Counted from the stretch's first letter, positions 35,141 through 44,145 are shown. The stretch: 64,000 bases of DNA from Paenibacillus sp. FSL R10-2782 (GCF_038592985.1 NZ_CP151951.1:5000501-5064500), one strand, 5' to 3'. The notes: generated by a model from the letters alone, not told the origin. Numbers and translations are program-made.

Positions 35141-37131
35141 TTTTTCCAACATCCTTCCAGCACTTGCCACACGACAATTGCAATAATTCCCAAAATCAGA
35201 CCAAATCCCAATCCTAGTAGCCCACGACTAAGCGAGAGTGCCGCTGGAGAATGAATGTGTGCAAAGGTATCGACCATAGAGGCTTGACCAATAACAGCTA
35301 TAATCAGCAAATAGATCGCATTGCGATATTTCAACGCAAGGAATGCACCTGCAATAAACAGTGGGTGTGCCATCAAGAATTCCTTATTACGCGGACGCAC
35401 ACCAAATGCATTCTCAAGGAAATTTCGGAAAACTAGTTCCGTGTTAGACACAGTACCCGCATTCCCGGTACGGCTCAAATAGTACACTCCTGCGGCTCCG
35501 ATCACAGCCAGTGCGATGACCCATAATACAGTAATCGGCGTGCGCAGCAGCTTTGAAATTTCTTCGCGTATAGAAACGCCCCGGTAAAAGAAAATGTATA
35601 TTGCCGCCAAAAAAATCGGCAAAATATGAAGCAAGCTTACGCCTCTAAATTGGTTCAGCACAAGGCTGTAAGCAATACTATTCAACAACGCAATAACAAA
35701 CGGTACAGCAGCCAACGACAAGACTGCTGTCTGAACGTACAATACAAGTGTTTGAACGAGACGACGACCTATTGAAAGCTCAGGCTCCTGTTCGCGTTTG
35801 ATTCTAATCGTACGCACAGCAATAACCATTGCAACCGTGGGTCCACTAATCGCTGCGAGCAGTGCCAAGCCCTGCTCCATCAAGCTGGAGTTCAGAACGT
35901 AAAGGCCTGCTGAGCCAACCAATCCCAATCCAAACGCTAACAAGGTCAACGCTGGGACAAAATACGACACCATAATGGAGAAGAAAGCCAGCGCACCCAG
36001 TACAACCACCAATTTCAGGTAACGTTGGTAGGATGAATCAACCACTTGAAATGGTTCAGCCTGTCCAAGCTCAAATCCCTTTTTCTCCATCCGTTGAACA
36101 GCATTGCCCGGGTTGTCCAAACTGTGGATCAAGTTGTCTACAGAATCCTTCACTTTGGCCTCAGCCACACTGCGGGTCGGAGCTGTATTAAGATACAACA
36201 TGCGAATGTTGCGGTCCTTGGTCGCCAATGCAAAACGATCAGCCAACGTCTCCACATCAAGCATTGAATCTTTGTCGCTCAGTGAGTACAAGCGCACAAC
36301 GTTATATTTTATAGCGTAAGCCAGCTTGTTGAAGCCTGCCTGCGGTTTTTTCAAGTTTTCAATAGCGGCCAGGCCAATATTGTATTTGTTCAGCAATTGA
36401 GCAAATGCCGCCAGGCTGTGTTCCTTCTCATTATCTGTAAACCCTTTGACAGAATCTCCTTCAAACAAAATGCGTTTTACGCCATTCTCCTGAAAAGAAG
36501 CCAACGCCTCTTCCGTCAATTCCTGATTGTAAGGAAGGCTGTCGCTCATCCGAGGAACGATAAAAAATCCTTTATTCCGAAGCTGTTTCATGGCAATCGG
36601 ATCAGGCTGCATAGGCTTGAGATACGCATCCTCTGGAGAAGTTTCTACAACGAGCCCTTCATGGCCCTGATAAGTCCATGGTTTGACGTTAATGTCCAGA
36701 CTGTTAAAAGTACGTTCAATTAACGGCTTCAATGCCGCAGCGCTTTCCTGATCAGTGAAAACAACGTACGTAAAATTCTCATTGGCGGGGGATACCCGTT
36801 TTTCCATATCAGCAATATTCTGAGTCGTATAGGTTACCACATGGCCTGCTTTACGGAAATCATCCAGCGTGCTTTCATACATTGCCATACTGTTCACACC
36901 GGCCTGCTTTAAGCGGTCAAGCTGCTCATTCAAGTAATCCTGCGGGTGAGCCTGATACGAAGCTGCCTCCGTCAAATCCCGATAATCGAATACGATCTCT
37001 ACTTTTTTACTAGATGATTCTGTCTGCACACGATCGACAATTACAGGAATGGAAGCCAGCAAGCCAAGTGCAACCAGAATCCATAACCATTTTCGAGAAG
37101 CCGTATTCCAATACTGCCATTTCTGATACAC
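35116..37131 (-). CDS. DUF5693-family polytopic membrane protein, partner of CsaB by position
   Basis: About 671 residues. One N-terminal membrane segment (WLWILVALGLLASIPVIVD), an extracytoplasmic domain of about 330 residues that resembles a TIM-barrel-like fold (repeated stretches such as YESTLDDFRKAGHVV, NGVKRILFEGDSVKGF), then roughly ten membrane helices from residue about 390 to the end. The biochemical role of this family is not known to me. Its overlap with csaB suggests a role in making, flipping or modifying the SLH-binding wall polymer, the place taken in B. anthracis by csaA, a presumed transporter (inference). Start: GTG at 37131 behind AAGGAGG; a TTG at 37134 is also possible. 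Confidence 0.8.
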   Translation of the reverse strand: MYQKWQYWNTASRKWLWILVALGLLASIPVIVDRVQTESSSKKVEIVFDYRDLTEAASYQAHPQDYLNEQLDRLKQAGVNSMAMYESTLDDFRKAGHVVTYTTQNIADMEKRVSPANENFTYVVFTDQESAAALKPLIERTFNSLDINVKPWTYQGHEGLVVETSPEDAYLKPMQPDPIAMKQLRNKGFFIVPRMSDSLPYNQELTEEALASFQENGVKRILFEGDSVKGFTDNEKEHSLAAFAQLLNKYNIGLAAIENLKKPQAGFNKLAYAIKYNVVRLYSLSDKDSMLDVETLADRFALATKDRNIRMLYLNTAPTRSVAEAKVKDSVDNLIHSLDNPGNAVQRMEKKGFELGQAEPFQVVDSSYQRYLKLVVVLGALAFFSIMVSYFVPALTLLAFGLGLVGSAGLYVLNSSLMEQGLALLAAISGPTVAMVIAVRTIRIKREQEPELSIGRRLVQTLVLYVQTAVLSLAAVPFVIALLNSIAYSLVLNQFRGVSLLHILPIFLAAIYIFFYRGVSIREEISKLLRTPITVLWVIALAVIGAAGVYYLSRTGNAGTVSNTELVFRNFLENAFGVRPRNKEFLMAHPLFIAGAFLALKYRNAIYLLIIAVIGQASMVDTFAHIHSPAALSLSRGLLGLGFGLILGIIAIVVWQVLEGCWKKWSPPFKR

Positions 37132-37153
37132 CAAAGAACCTCCTTAATATTCG

Positions 37154-37233
37154 GGATTTTGCAAAATTCAATGCTGCCCACCTTGCCCTTACTCAAGTTG
37201 CTGGTAGGCCACTCATTGAATTTTGCAAAATCC
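37154..37233 (-). promoter_or_regulatory. 20-bp perfect inverted repeat in front of the DUF5693-csaB-tagA operon
   Basis: Arms GGATTTTGCAAAATTCAATG (37154-37173) and its exact complement (37214-37233), with 40 bases between. Each arm also contains the self-palindrome ATTTTGCAAAAT. It lies about 20 bases upstream of the operon's ribosome site; it could be a pair of operator sites or an mRNA hairpin. Confidence 0.6.
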
Positions 37234-37295
37234 TCCGTTACCGGAATAAGCCTATTTTCCCAAAGCCTCTTCCAGTTTATTCTGCAATACAGAAA

Positions 37296-37334
37296 TGACC
37301 TCCACGGCGTACTGCCCTTTGCCGTGAGAGGTCA
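37296..37334 (-). terminator. Terminator of pgcA
   Basis: Stem TGACCTC-ACGGC / GCCGT-GAGGTCA followed on the minus strand by TTTCTGTATT. The T tract is short. Confidence 0.55.
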
Positions 37335-37393
37335 CCGATTTCTTAGTTCGTATCCAATTACCTTAACCCTATTCTATTATAAATGGATTTGTC

Positions 37394-39112
37394 TCAAGCG
37401 TCTACGCGTGCCATAACAGCTTCCACCAGACGGCTGATTTTTTGCTCAGCATCCGCCAGAGAGGAACCTCTTACCGCAAAGTATACTTTAATCTTCGGCT
37501 CGGTACCAGAAGGACGCAAGCAGAACCACGAACCGTCTTGCAGTAAGAACTTAAGCACATTCTCTTGCGGTAGTCCGTCCAAACCCTGTGAGTAATCCAG
37601 CACTTTTTCCACCTTCACACCTGCAATTTCCAGAGGCGGGGTAGTGCGCCAATCCGTCATTTTGCCTTGAATCTGCGCCACTCCATCCTTGCCCTTGAGT
37701 GTGCGGGACTCCAACTTCTCCAGAAAGTAACCAAACTGCTCGTACAGTTCCTGTAAAACATCATACAGCGTCTTGCCTTGAGTGCTGTAATAAGCAGCAG
37801 CTTCAGCGATCAGCATAGCCGCCAAGACCGCATCCTTGTCACGGGCATAATTACCTGCCAAATAGCCGTAGCTCTCCTCATAGCCAAACAGGTAGGTATA
37901 ATCGCCTGTTTGGTCAAACTGATTCATTTTCTCACCAATATACTTGAAACCTGTAAGCGTATTAAATACGGTTGCTCCAAAATACTCAGCAATCACTGCA
38001 CCCATTTCACTCGTTACGATGGTTTTGATGACCGCTCCGTTACTTGGAAGCTTACCCGTTTCTTTTAGCTGGTTCAACAAATAGTAGGCCATGATCGCGC
38101 CAGACTGATTTCCGGACAATACTACATACTCGCCGTCACGGTTTTTCACAACCGCTCCCATGCGATCCGCATCCGGGTCTGTACCGATCAACAGGTCCGC
38201 CCCAATCTTTTCCCCCAGCGCAATCGCCAGCTTGAAGGCATCGCGTTCTTCTGGGTTTGGTGATTTGACAGTAGAAAATTCAGCATCCGGCTGTTCCTGT
38301 TCAGGCACAACATGCACCTGCTCAAAACCGATTTTCTCCAACACGCGGCGAATCGGTACGTTGCCTGAGCCATGGAGAGGTGTAAACACAACTTTGAAGT
38401 TTTTGCCCGGTCCGGCTGCAATCAGCTCACGATTAACACTCACACTGGCTACCGTATCCACAAACGCTTCATCTTCTTGCTCTCCAAGCCAAACCAGCAA
38501 GCCCTGATCCTCTGCTTCTTCACGTGTCAGACGGTGAATATCGGCAAAAGAAGGAACCTCATGGATGTAACCAATTACCTGCTCAGCCTGATCAGGAACA
38601 AGCTGGCCACCTTCATCGTTGTATACCTTGTATCCATTATATTCAGGAGGGTTATGGCTTGCTGTTACTACAATCCCACCGCTGGCTCCCAAATGACGTA
38701 CGCTAAAAGAAAGCTGTGGCGTTGGACGCAAGGACGGGAACAGCTTGGCAACGATACCGTTGCCTGCCAGCACCAAAGCCGCATCCAAAGCAAACTCTGG
38801 CGAGAAATGACGCGAGTCATGAGCAATTACAACCGAAGGCTTCCCTTCTTTCCCCGCATGCTGCTCCAAAATATAACGAGCCAGGCCCTGAGTCGCACGT
38901 CCAATGACGTAACGATTCATCCGGTTGCTACCTGCCCCGATTACTCCGCGCAGACCACCTGTGCCGAATTCCAGCTCTTTGTAAAAGCGATCCTCCAACT
39001 CCTGCTCATTGCCTTCCAATGCGCGCAACTCCTGTTTGGTTTCTTCATCAATATAAGGATCATGCAGCCAGCTCTCAATGCTTTCCAATGCTTTTTTACT
39101 CAACTGCGTCAT
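37394..39112 (-). CDS. pgcA: Phosphoglucomutase/phosphomannomutase (PgcA type)
   Basis: A cytoplasmic alpha-D-phosphohexomutase of 572 residues. It interconverts glucose-6-phosphate and glucose-1-phosphate, feeding UDP-glucose and wall glycolipid or polysaccharide synthesis. The catalytic serine (Ser152) is in VVTASHNPPEYNGYKVY, the metal loop is GTDPDADRMG, the sugar loop contains GYEESYGY, and the phosphate-binding end is CLRPSGTEPKIKVY. Start ATG 39112 has GAGGGG upstream. Context with wall-polymer genes fits a role in envelope precursor supply. Confidence 0.93.
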   Translation of the reverse strand: MTQLSKKALESIESWLHDPYIDEETKQELRALEGNEQELEDRFYKELEFGTGGLRGVIGAGSNRMNRYVIGRATQGLARYILEQHAGKEGKPSVVIAHDSRHFSPEFALDAALVLAGNGIVAKLFPSLRPTPQLSFSVRHLGASGGIVVTASHNPPEYNGYKVYNDEGGQLVPDQAEQVIGYIHEVPSFADIHRLTREEAEDQGLLVWLGEQEDEAFVDTVASVSVNRELIAAGPGKNFKVVFTPLHGSGNVPIRRVLEKIGFEQVHVVPEQEQPDAEFSTVKSPNPEERDAFKLAIALGEKIGADLLIGTDPDADRMGAVVKNRDGEYVVLSGNQSGAIMAYYLLNQLKETGKLPSNGAVIKTIVTSEMGAVIAEYFGATVFNTLTGFKYIGEKMNQFDQTGDYTYLFGYEESYGYLAGNYARDKDAVLAAMLIAEAAAYYSTQGKTLYDVLQELYEQFGYFLEKLESRTLKGKDGVAQIQGKMTDWRTTPPLEIAGVKVEKVLDYSQGLDGLPQENVLKFLLQDGSWFCLRPSGTEPKIKVYFAVRGSSLADAEQKISRLVEAVMARVDA

Positions 39113-39208
39113 GCCAATTTCCCCTCTCCGTTTTTGGTTGGCCAATACAGGATTTCTATGTACACATGCACTCAGTTCAGACGTCGTGCTTATGTCAGCA
39201 GACCTTGC

Positions 39209-39655
39209 TTATTGGGGAGGATCGGACAATGCAAACATAATCTCGCCCTCAGCTACTACCGCATCGCCTACCTTAGCCGTAGCCTTCCCTTTACCGAATG
39301 CTCCTTTGGAACGGGTTATTTCCACTTCAAGCGTCAGCGTATCCCCAGGAACGACCTGTCCGCGAAAACGGAACCCATCCAGCCCTGCCAAGAAACCAAT
39401 TTTGCCGCGATTGCTTTCCAGATGCAACAGTGCGAATGCCCCTACCTGAGCCAAGGCTTCGGTAATCAGCACACCGGGCATAACAGGATAACCCGGAAAA
39501 TGTCCAATGAAATGAGGCTCACTCATCGTTACATTTTTAATGCCTACTGCTCTTTTCCCTTCCTCCAGCTCAATAATGCGGTCCACCAACAAAAACGGCG
39601 GCCGATGCGGGATAATCTCCTGAATTTGATTAACATCGATTTGCACTTTGTCCAT
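39209..39655 (-). CDS. fabZ: 3-hydroxyacyl-[acyl-carrier-protein] dehydratase FabZ
   Basis: A hot-dog-fold enzyme of 148 residues in fatty acid elongation. It has [11 protein letters not shown] at the N-terminus, catalytic His in [15 protein letters not shown] and catalytic Glu in [13 protein letters not shown]. Length is normal. In B. subtilis fabZ (ywpB) also lies near flhO, flhP and mbl; here a 900-base gene-free stretch separates it from that group. Confidence 0.95.
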   Translation of the reverse strand: MDKVQIDVNQIQEIIPHRPPFLLVDRIIELEEGKRAVGIKNVTMSEPHFIGHFPGYPVMPGVLITEALAQVGAFALLHLESNRGKIGFLAGLDGFRFRGQVVPGDTLTLEVEITRSKGAFGKGKATAKVGDAVVAEGEIMFALSDPPQ

Positions 39656-40009
39656 TTACTTTAATAACTCCTCCCGCTTGCAGGCTCAGGCTCTCAACAA
39701 AATAGAACCGCTGCAAGCATAATATTACCCCGCCTGCGCTGCATAAAAGCAGTTCAAAGCGGTAACAATGTTAGATATCCTTCACCTACTGCAGAAGTGA
39801 AGGTTGAGATAAGGGGCTTTTTCCGCCGGTTATGCAACCAGAGGCGCGAAGAGGCCCTTTTGCCCGTGCTTGGTCTTACCCCGCAGTGTTTAAACTTCCC
39901 CATCATTATACAGTTATCAGATGTAAAAAGAAAATTACGCGGAAGTACCATATTGATTGCTCGTTTTAGGGGGAAGCGGAGCTTCAATTTGAGTCAAGGG
40001 GGATAGGCT

Positions 40010-40126
40010 GCGCGATTTATTTGATCTTCCGATCGCTGTTGCCCCTTAATTTTTTCATTATATAAAACCCGATAAGGTTAAAATTCAGGGGCAAAGGCGA
40101 ACGCTGCCGCTTCTCCAGATTCAGAT
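40010..40126 (+). repeat. Structured intergenic repeat, copy B
   Basis: Order: TTTGATCTTCCGATCGCTG (40020-40038), a 15-bp stem (arms 40039-40053 and 40080-40094, one mismatch, loop of 26), then AGGCGAACGCTGCCGCTTCT and CCAGATTCA (40095-40123). Copy A repeats both flanks nearly base for base but has a different stem sequence that still pairs. Confidence 0.75.
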
Positions 40127-40276
40127 AAACCTCTCCGCCGAGTTACCTTGGGCTCAAAAATAAAGCCTCGCTTCAATAATACTCGCTTGGCGTGAAGAGC
40201 AGCTAAATAACCGAAGGCCTCTGCGATGGCCTTCATGAGTGCTCGATGACGTGCTGCATTAGGGCACGTTTTGCAC

Positions 40277-40317
40277 AACAAAACCCTGTGCCAGCGGCGC
40301 AGGGTTTTGTTGTTTTT
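40277..40317 (+). terminator. Terminator-like hairpin between the repeat copies
   Basis: A 12-bp perfect stem AACAAAACCCTG / CAGGGTTTTGTT followed on the plus strand by GTTTTT. No plus-strand gene is upstream, so it may end an antisense or repeat-derived transcript; on the minus strand the tail is only moderately T-rich but it could serve the flagellar/epuA unit. Confidence 0.55.
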
Positions 40318-40398
40318 GTATACTACCCACACAAATTGCGGGTTGATTTACCTTAACAAGAGTGGGCTCGATGGCGGGTAGCCAGCGGAGCGAAGGAT

Positions 40399-40513
40399 TT
40401 GAATCTGGAGAAGCGTCAGCGTTCGCCTTTGCAACGGGATTTTTTACATCTGGATAACTCTTATACAATAAGAAAATCCCGTTGCAACAGCGATCGTAAG
40501 ATCAAATCATTCG
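40399..40513 (-). repeat. Structured intergenic repeat, copy A (inverted)
   Basis: Read on the minus strand: TTTGATCTTACGATCGCTG, a perfect 15-bp stem (40429-40443 and 40473-40487, loop of 29), then AGGCGAACGCTGACGCTTCT and CCAGATTCA. Flanks differ from copy B at only about one base each. Confidence 0.75.
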
Positions 40514-40554
40514 CGGAGCGGTCTTTTCCCACCGCCCACTCTTTTAAAGTAAAC

Positions 40555-40767
40555 TTAAGGCGCAAATACAAGATCAATGACATGCTGCCAGGTTTTCCAT
40601 TCAAATACGCCTGTCAGCCCTTGCTTGCCTACGATCACATATCCTGCAATCAAACCACCCAGCAGCGAAAATAGGAACAGCAACGGGATTACGAAATAAC
40701 GGGCAGTACGCCAGCGAGACTTCGCCTTTTTAGGCACCGGACGGGAATCGGATTGTTCTTCTTTCAT
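40555..40767 (-). CDS. EpuA-like small membrane protein (annotated in databases as RNA polymerase subunit beta family)
   Basis: A protein of 70 residues: basic N-terminus, one membrane helix (YFVIPLLFLFSLLGGLIAGYVI) and the conserved tail GLTGVFEWKTWQHVIDLVF, which matches the small EpuA family (PF11772-type). These are often found near murA and are named after RNA polymerase subunit beta only by database convention; the function is unknown. The start ATG 40767 follows AGGGAT. It lies 10 bases after flhP. Confidence 0.75.
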   Translation of the reverse strand: MKEEQSDSRPVPKKAKSRWRTARYFVIPLLFLFSLLGGLIAGYVIVGKQGLTGVFEWKTWQHVIDLVFAP

Positions 40768-40777
40768 TACCAAATCC

Positions 40778-41605
40778 CTATGCCCTCAAATTGTTAGCAA
40801 GGTTCAACATTGTATCGCTAGAAGTCAGCGCCCGTGCCGCCAATTGATACATTCGCTGAACTTGCATCATGTCCGTCATTTCACCCGCTAAATCCACATT
40901 AGACTGTTCCAAATAGCCGGAACGTACAGATACGTCCGCTGGAACAGCGCCCGCTACACCTGCTGCACCAAATACATTCGCTTCTGTCACACCATATGCT
41001 AACACGAACAGATTATCGTCCCGCTGTTCCAATCCTTCTGGACGTTGCACATCCATCAGCTTGATCCGCTGACCAACTATTGGATTTCCCGTTCCGTCTG
41101 GGCGAATGAGCAATTCACCGTCCGGGTTAATCGCTACCTTGGAGCCAGACGGAGCAGTTACAGGAACATCATTGTTATCCAGCACTTGATAGCCTTCAGC
41201 AGTTGTCAGCAACATCGTTTTGCCGTCATTCGGATCTGGAACAAAATGAAAGCTGCCATCACGCGTCCAAGCCTTCTGTCCATTTCCCTGAACTTCGAAC
41301 ATGGCATTGCCCTGGATCGCCAGATCGGTAGGAAGCCCCGTCTCTTTAAGCGGTCCCTGCTCCATATTTTTCATAGCCGAGGCTATTTTTACACCGTAGC
41401 CCAAATTATAGCCAAGCGGCATAGCCCGTCCATTTTGGAGATACGTCGAAGGCTGCTGCTGCACATTGGCCAGCACATCTTCAAAAGAACCCTGTTTACT
41501 CTTATAACCAACCGTATTGACATTGGCGATATTATCGGCAATCAAATCCAAACGCTGCTGCACACTGGCCATAGATACCATTGCGCCGATCATGGAGTTG
41601 TTCAT
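40778..41605 (-). CDS. flhP: Flagellar hook-basal body protein FlhP (FlgG/FlgF family)
   Basis: About 275 residues. N-terminal flagellar rod signature (MIGAMVSMASVQQRLDLIADNIANVNTVGYK), central domain, and C-terminal helix VDLAGEMTDMMQVQRMYQLAARALTSSDTMLNLA. Part of the distal rod or hook base. Second gene of the mbl-flhO-flhP order seen in B. subtilis. ATG 41605 with GGGGG upstream. Confidence 0.92.
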   Translation of the reverse strand: MNNSMIGAMVSMASVQQRLDLIADNIANVNTVGYKSKQGSFEDVLANVQQQPSTYLQNGRAMPLGYNLGYGVKIASAMKNMEQGPLKETGLPTDLAIQGNAMFEVQGNGQKAWTRDGSFHFVPDPNDGKTMLLTTAEGYQVLDNNDVPVTAPSGSKVAINPDGELLIRPDGTGNPIVGQRIKLMDVQRPEGLEQRDDNLFVLAYGVTEANVFGAAGVAGAVPADVSVRSGYLEQSNVDLAGEMTDMMQVQRMYQLAARALTSSDTMLNLANNLRA

Positions 41606-41618
41606 CACTTACCCCCTG

Positions 41619-42503
41619 TTATACACGGCCTACTTCATTAACGGCCTTGTCCAAGCTTTTATCATAAAATTGAATGACCTTCTGATTCGCTTCATACGCT
41701 CTTAACGCAGCCATCATATCCACCATCGACTGGGAAGCGTCCACATTGGATACTTCCAGATAGCCTTGACGAACAGATACCACATCATTCGCAGTCATCG
41801 TTCTGGCCGTAGCACCGTCCGTATCATTCAGACGAAAATTCCCGTTACCTTCACGAACGAGCTGGTATGGACGGTCAATGACACTAATTCCAAGCGTCGT
41901 TCCCAACGTCTGATTAGAGGATTTGTCCACCAATTCGCCCCGCTCATTTACTTTAAGCGCTGAAACAGCCCCCGTCAATTGAATCGGCTTGCCATTCGTA
42001 TCCAGCACTGCTGAACCAGTCGAAGAGAGCAACGCCCCAGTTCCATTTACCTGAAAATGCCCGTCTCGCGTATAGCGTACATTACCGTTGCTGTCCCGAA
42101 CCGTAAAAAACGCTTCCGGACGATAGGTGACTTCACCGTTAGCATTGATAAATTTCCCCGCTCGATCAAAAGCCATAGGTCGACCGGTTGCCGGGTCGTT
42201 CACGTTAATATTGGACTGTATTGCGAAATCCGTGGCTTGTCCGCTATCCTTCAATGCCCCCTGAATGTAAGGGGAGAGGCTTTCCTCAGCAAAAACGCCA
42301 GTATTAAGCTTACCGACCTTACGATCCGGGTTATCCGGATTGCCTCCCGTCATCGAAATAAGCATTTCCGGAAAAGAACGCTGAACACTGTTTTCCTGCT
42401 TGTATCCAGTCGTGTTCATATTAGCAATATTTTGCGTAACGGTGTCATGGCGTCGTTGTTGTGTTGTCATTCCGGCAGCCGCAGTATATAAGCCTCTTAA
42501 CAT
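41619..42503 (-). CDS. flhO: Flagellar hook-basal body protein FlhO (FlgF/FlgG family)
   Basis: About 294 residues with the N-terminal motif MLRGLYTAAAGMTTQQRRHDTVTQNIANMNTTGYK and the C-terminal rod motif NVDASQSMVDMMAALRAYEANQKVIQFYD. Forms part of the flagellar rod. The start at 42503 has GGGGTG upstream. It is separated from flhP by 13 bases, and follows mbl as in B. subtilis. Confidence 0.92.
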   Translation of the reverse strand: MLRGLYTAAAGMTTQQRRHDTVTQNIANMNTTGYKQENSVQRSFPEMLISMTGGNPDNPDRKVGKLNTGVFAEESLSPYIQGALKDSGQATDFAIQSNINVNDPATGRPMAFDRAGKFINANGEVTYRPEAFFTVRDSNGNVRYTRDGHFQVNGTGALLSSTGSAVLDTNGKPIQLTGAVSALKVNERGELVDKSSNQTLGTTLGISVIDRPYQLVREGNGNFRLNDTDGATARTMTANDVVSVRQGYLEVSNVDASQSMVDMMAALRAYEANQKVIQFYDKSLDKAVNEVGRV

Positions 42504-42625
42504 GTATCGTGCACCCCAATCCTGTACTCTCCTGATCAAATATCTACTCGTACGGAGGTATGAAAGCCAACATCCAGGTAGCCTGCCTGACCGCACACGA
42601 GTCTCATATAATCACTATCGGCAGA

Positions 42626-43624
42626 TTAGAACTTTTTCTTAACGACATGATCCAAATTATCCAGCATAATTCCTGTGCCCTTGACGACACAATGCATCGG
42701 ATCTTCAGCAACCAGCACCGGAACACGCAGTTCTTCCGCAAGCAGCTCATCCAATCCGCTCAGCAACGCGCCGCCGCCAGTCAAAATAACACCACGGTCA
42801 ATAATGTCGGCTGACAGCTCCGGCGGGGTCTGCTCCAATACAAATTTTGCCGCAGCAACAATCGCTGATACAGGATCTCTAAGCGCATCCTGTACTTCAG
42901 CCGCAGAAATACTTAACGTTTTAGGCAACCCGGATACCATATCACGTCCCCGAATGTCCATCTCGGCTTGTCGTCCGCTCGGATGCACAGTACCGATGGC
43001 GATTTTAATATCTTCCGCCGTACGCTCCCCGATCAAAAGCTTGTACTTTGTCTTCACATATTTCATAATGGCGGAATCGAACTTGTCTCCTGCCATTTTA
43101 ATGGAAGAAGCCGTTACTACATCCCCCATCGAGAGGACAGCAACGTCTGTTGTTCCACCACCAATATCCACAACCATGTTGCCACTAGGCTCAAAAATAT
43201 CCATTCCTGCCCCGATGGCAGCTGCTTTCGGCTCTTCCTCCAAAAATACTTCTTTGGCCCCGCTACGCTCCGCCGCTTCACGAATCGCTTTTTGTTCCAC
43301 TGAGGTAATGTTTGTCGGTGCACAGATCAGAATACGAGGGTGGCTGTACCAGCTTTTCCCCCCCACACGATTGATAAAATATTTTAGCATGGCTTCGGTC
43401 ACTTCAAAATCGGCGATGACACCGTCGCGCAGTGGACGGATGGCTATGATATTACCGGGAGTACGTCCAACCATACGGCGTGCTTCCTCTCCGACAGCCA
43501 GAACTCTTTTTGTATCGCTTTCTATTGCAACAACGGAAGGTTCGTCAAGAACAACCCCCTTCCCTTTGACGTGGATAAGCACGTTGGCCGTACCGAGGTC
43601 GATACCGATATCATTACTGAACAT
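42626..43624 (-). CDS. mbl: Actin-like cell-shape protein Mbl
   Basis: A protein of 332 residues of the MreB family: phosphate loop 1 (IGIDLGTANVLIHVKGKG), phosphate 2 region (NMVVDIGGGTTDVAVLSMG) and adenosine loop (GVILTGGGALLSGLDELL). It forms membrane-bound filaments that guide lateral wall synthesis. It is assigned as Mbl rather than MreB by its position between spoIIID and flhO, as in B. subtilis. The start at 43624 has GGGGG at 11 bases. Confidence 0.93.
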   Translation of the reverse strand: MFSNDIGIDLGTANVLIHVKGKGVVLDEPSVVAIESDTKRVLAVGEEARRMVGRTPGNIIAIRPLRDGVIADFEVTEAMLKYFINRVGGKSWYSHPRILICAPTNITSVEQKAIREAAERSGAKEVFLEEEPKAAAIGAGMDIFEPSGNMVVDIGGGTTDVAVLSMGDVVTASSIKMAGDKFDSAIMKYVKTKYKLLIGERTAEDIKIAIGTVHPSGRQAEMDIRGRDMVSGLPKTLSISAAEVQDALRDPVSAIVAAAKFVLEQTPPELSADIIDRGVILTGGGALLSGLDELLAEELRVPVLVAEDPMHCVVKGTGIMLDNLDHVVKKKF

Positions 43625-43796
43625 ATTAAAAAGGCCCCCAAAGTGATATTTTAAAAAGCTAAGATTCGACAAGAAGCGGCAAATATATGTATAAACCTAC
43701 GGTTACATGTCATTTTTCGATCTTGTACCATCTTTTAACATATCATACTTCAGGGGGTTGATTCAATGGCTTTGCCAGCCAATTCACTATATATTT

Positions 43797-44084
43797 TTAA
43801 GACTTGCCTGAAACGAGGATCTCCCTTCTTTTTCCGCTCGTTTTTTTGTACTTGATTTTCGTCGCTTCCCCTCCCCGCAGATGACGGATGGATTTATGGT
43901 ATTCGAGAATGTGCTTCACCTGATCTGCAAGGTCCGGGTTGATTTCAGGCAGCCGTTCGGTCAGATCTTTATGCACCGTGCTCTTGGAGACACCAAATTC
44001 CTTGGCAATCGTACGGACCGTATTCCTTGTTTCCACGATACAGCGACCGATTTTGATGGTCCGTTCCTTGATGTAATCGTGCAC
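43797..44084 (-). CDS. spoIIID: Sporulation transcriptional regulator SpoIIID
   Basis: A DNA-binding protein of 95 residues with a helix-turn-helix (RNTVRTIAKEFGVSKSTVHKDLTERLP) and the basic C-terminal helix. It controls mother-cell genes after engulfment starts. It begins with GTG behind GGGAGGCGGGAG. A sigma-E-like promoter lies just upstream (44118-44145). Confidence 0.96.
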   Translation of the reverse strand: MHDYIKERTIKIGRCIVETRNTVRTIAKEFGVSKSTVHKDLTERLPEINPDLADQVKHILEYHKSIRHLRGGEATKIKYKKTSGKRREILVSGKS

Positions 44085-44117
44085 GCTCCCGCCTCCCTAC
44101 TGTGGATTGTTTGGTAC

Positions 44118-44145
44118 ATTATATGAGGAGCGTGCCTATATATTC
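44118..44145 (-). promoter_or_regulatory. Sigma-E-like promoter of spoIIID
   Basis: GAATAT (44140-44145), 14 bases, CATATAAT (44118-44125), one mismatch from the sigma-E -10 consensus CATACAnT. spoIIID is a known sigma-E gene in B. subtilis. Confidence 0.6.

Larger units (their letters stand above)
39656..40554. other. 900-base gene-free stretch with structured repeats
   Basis: No frame here resembles a protein; those that are open run through hairpins. The right half holds two copies in inverted orientation of a repeat of about 110 bases (listed separately) and, between them, a strong hairpin with a T tract (40277-40317). The left part (39656-39990) is plain sequence with a short stem GAAGC-gga-GCTTC at 39974-39986. 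Confidence 0.7.

Noticed and set aside
40078..40332. Small minus-strand frame in the gene-free stretch
   Set aside because: It runs through repeat copy B and the terminator hairpin, and has no convincing ribosome site.
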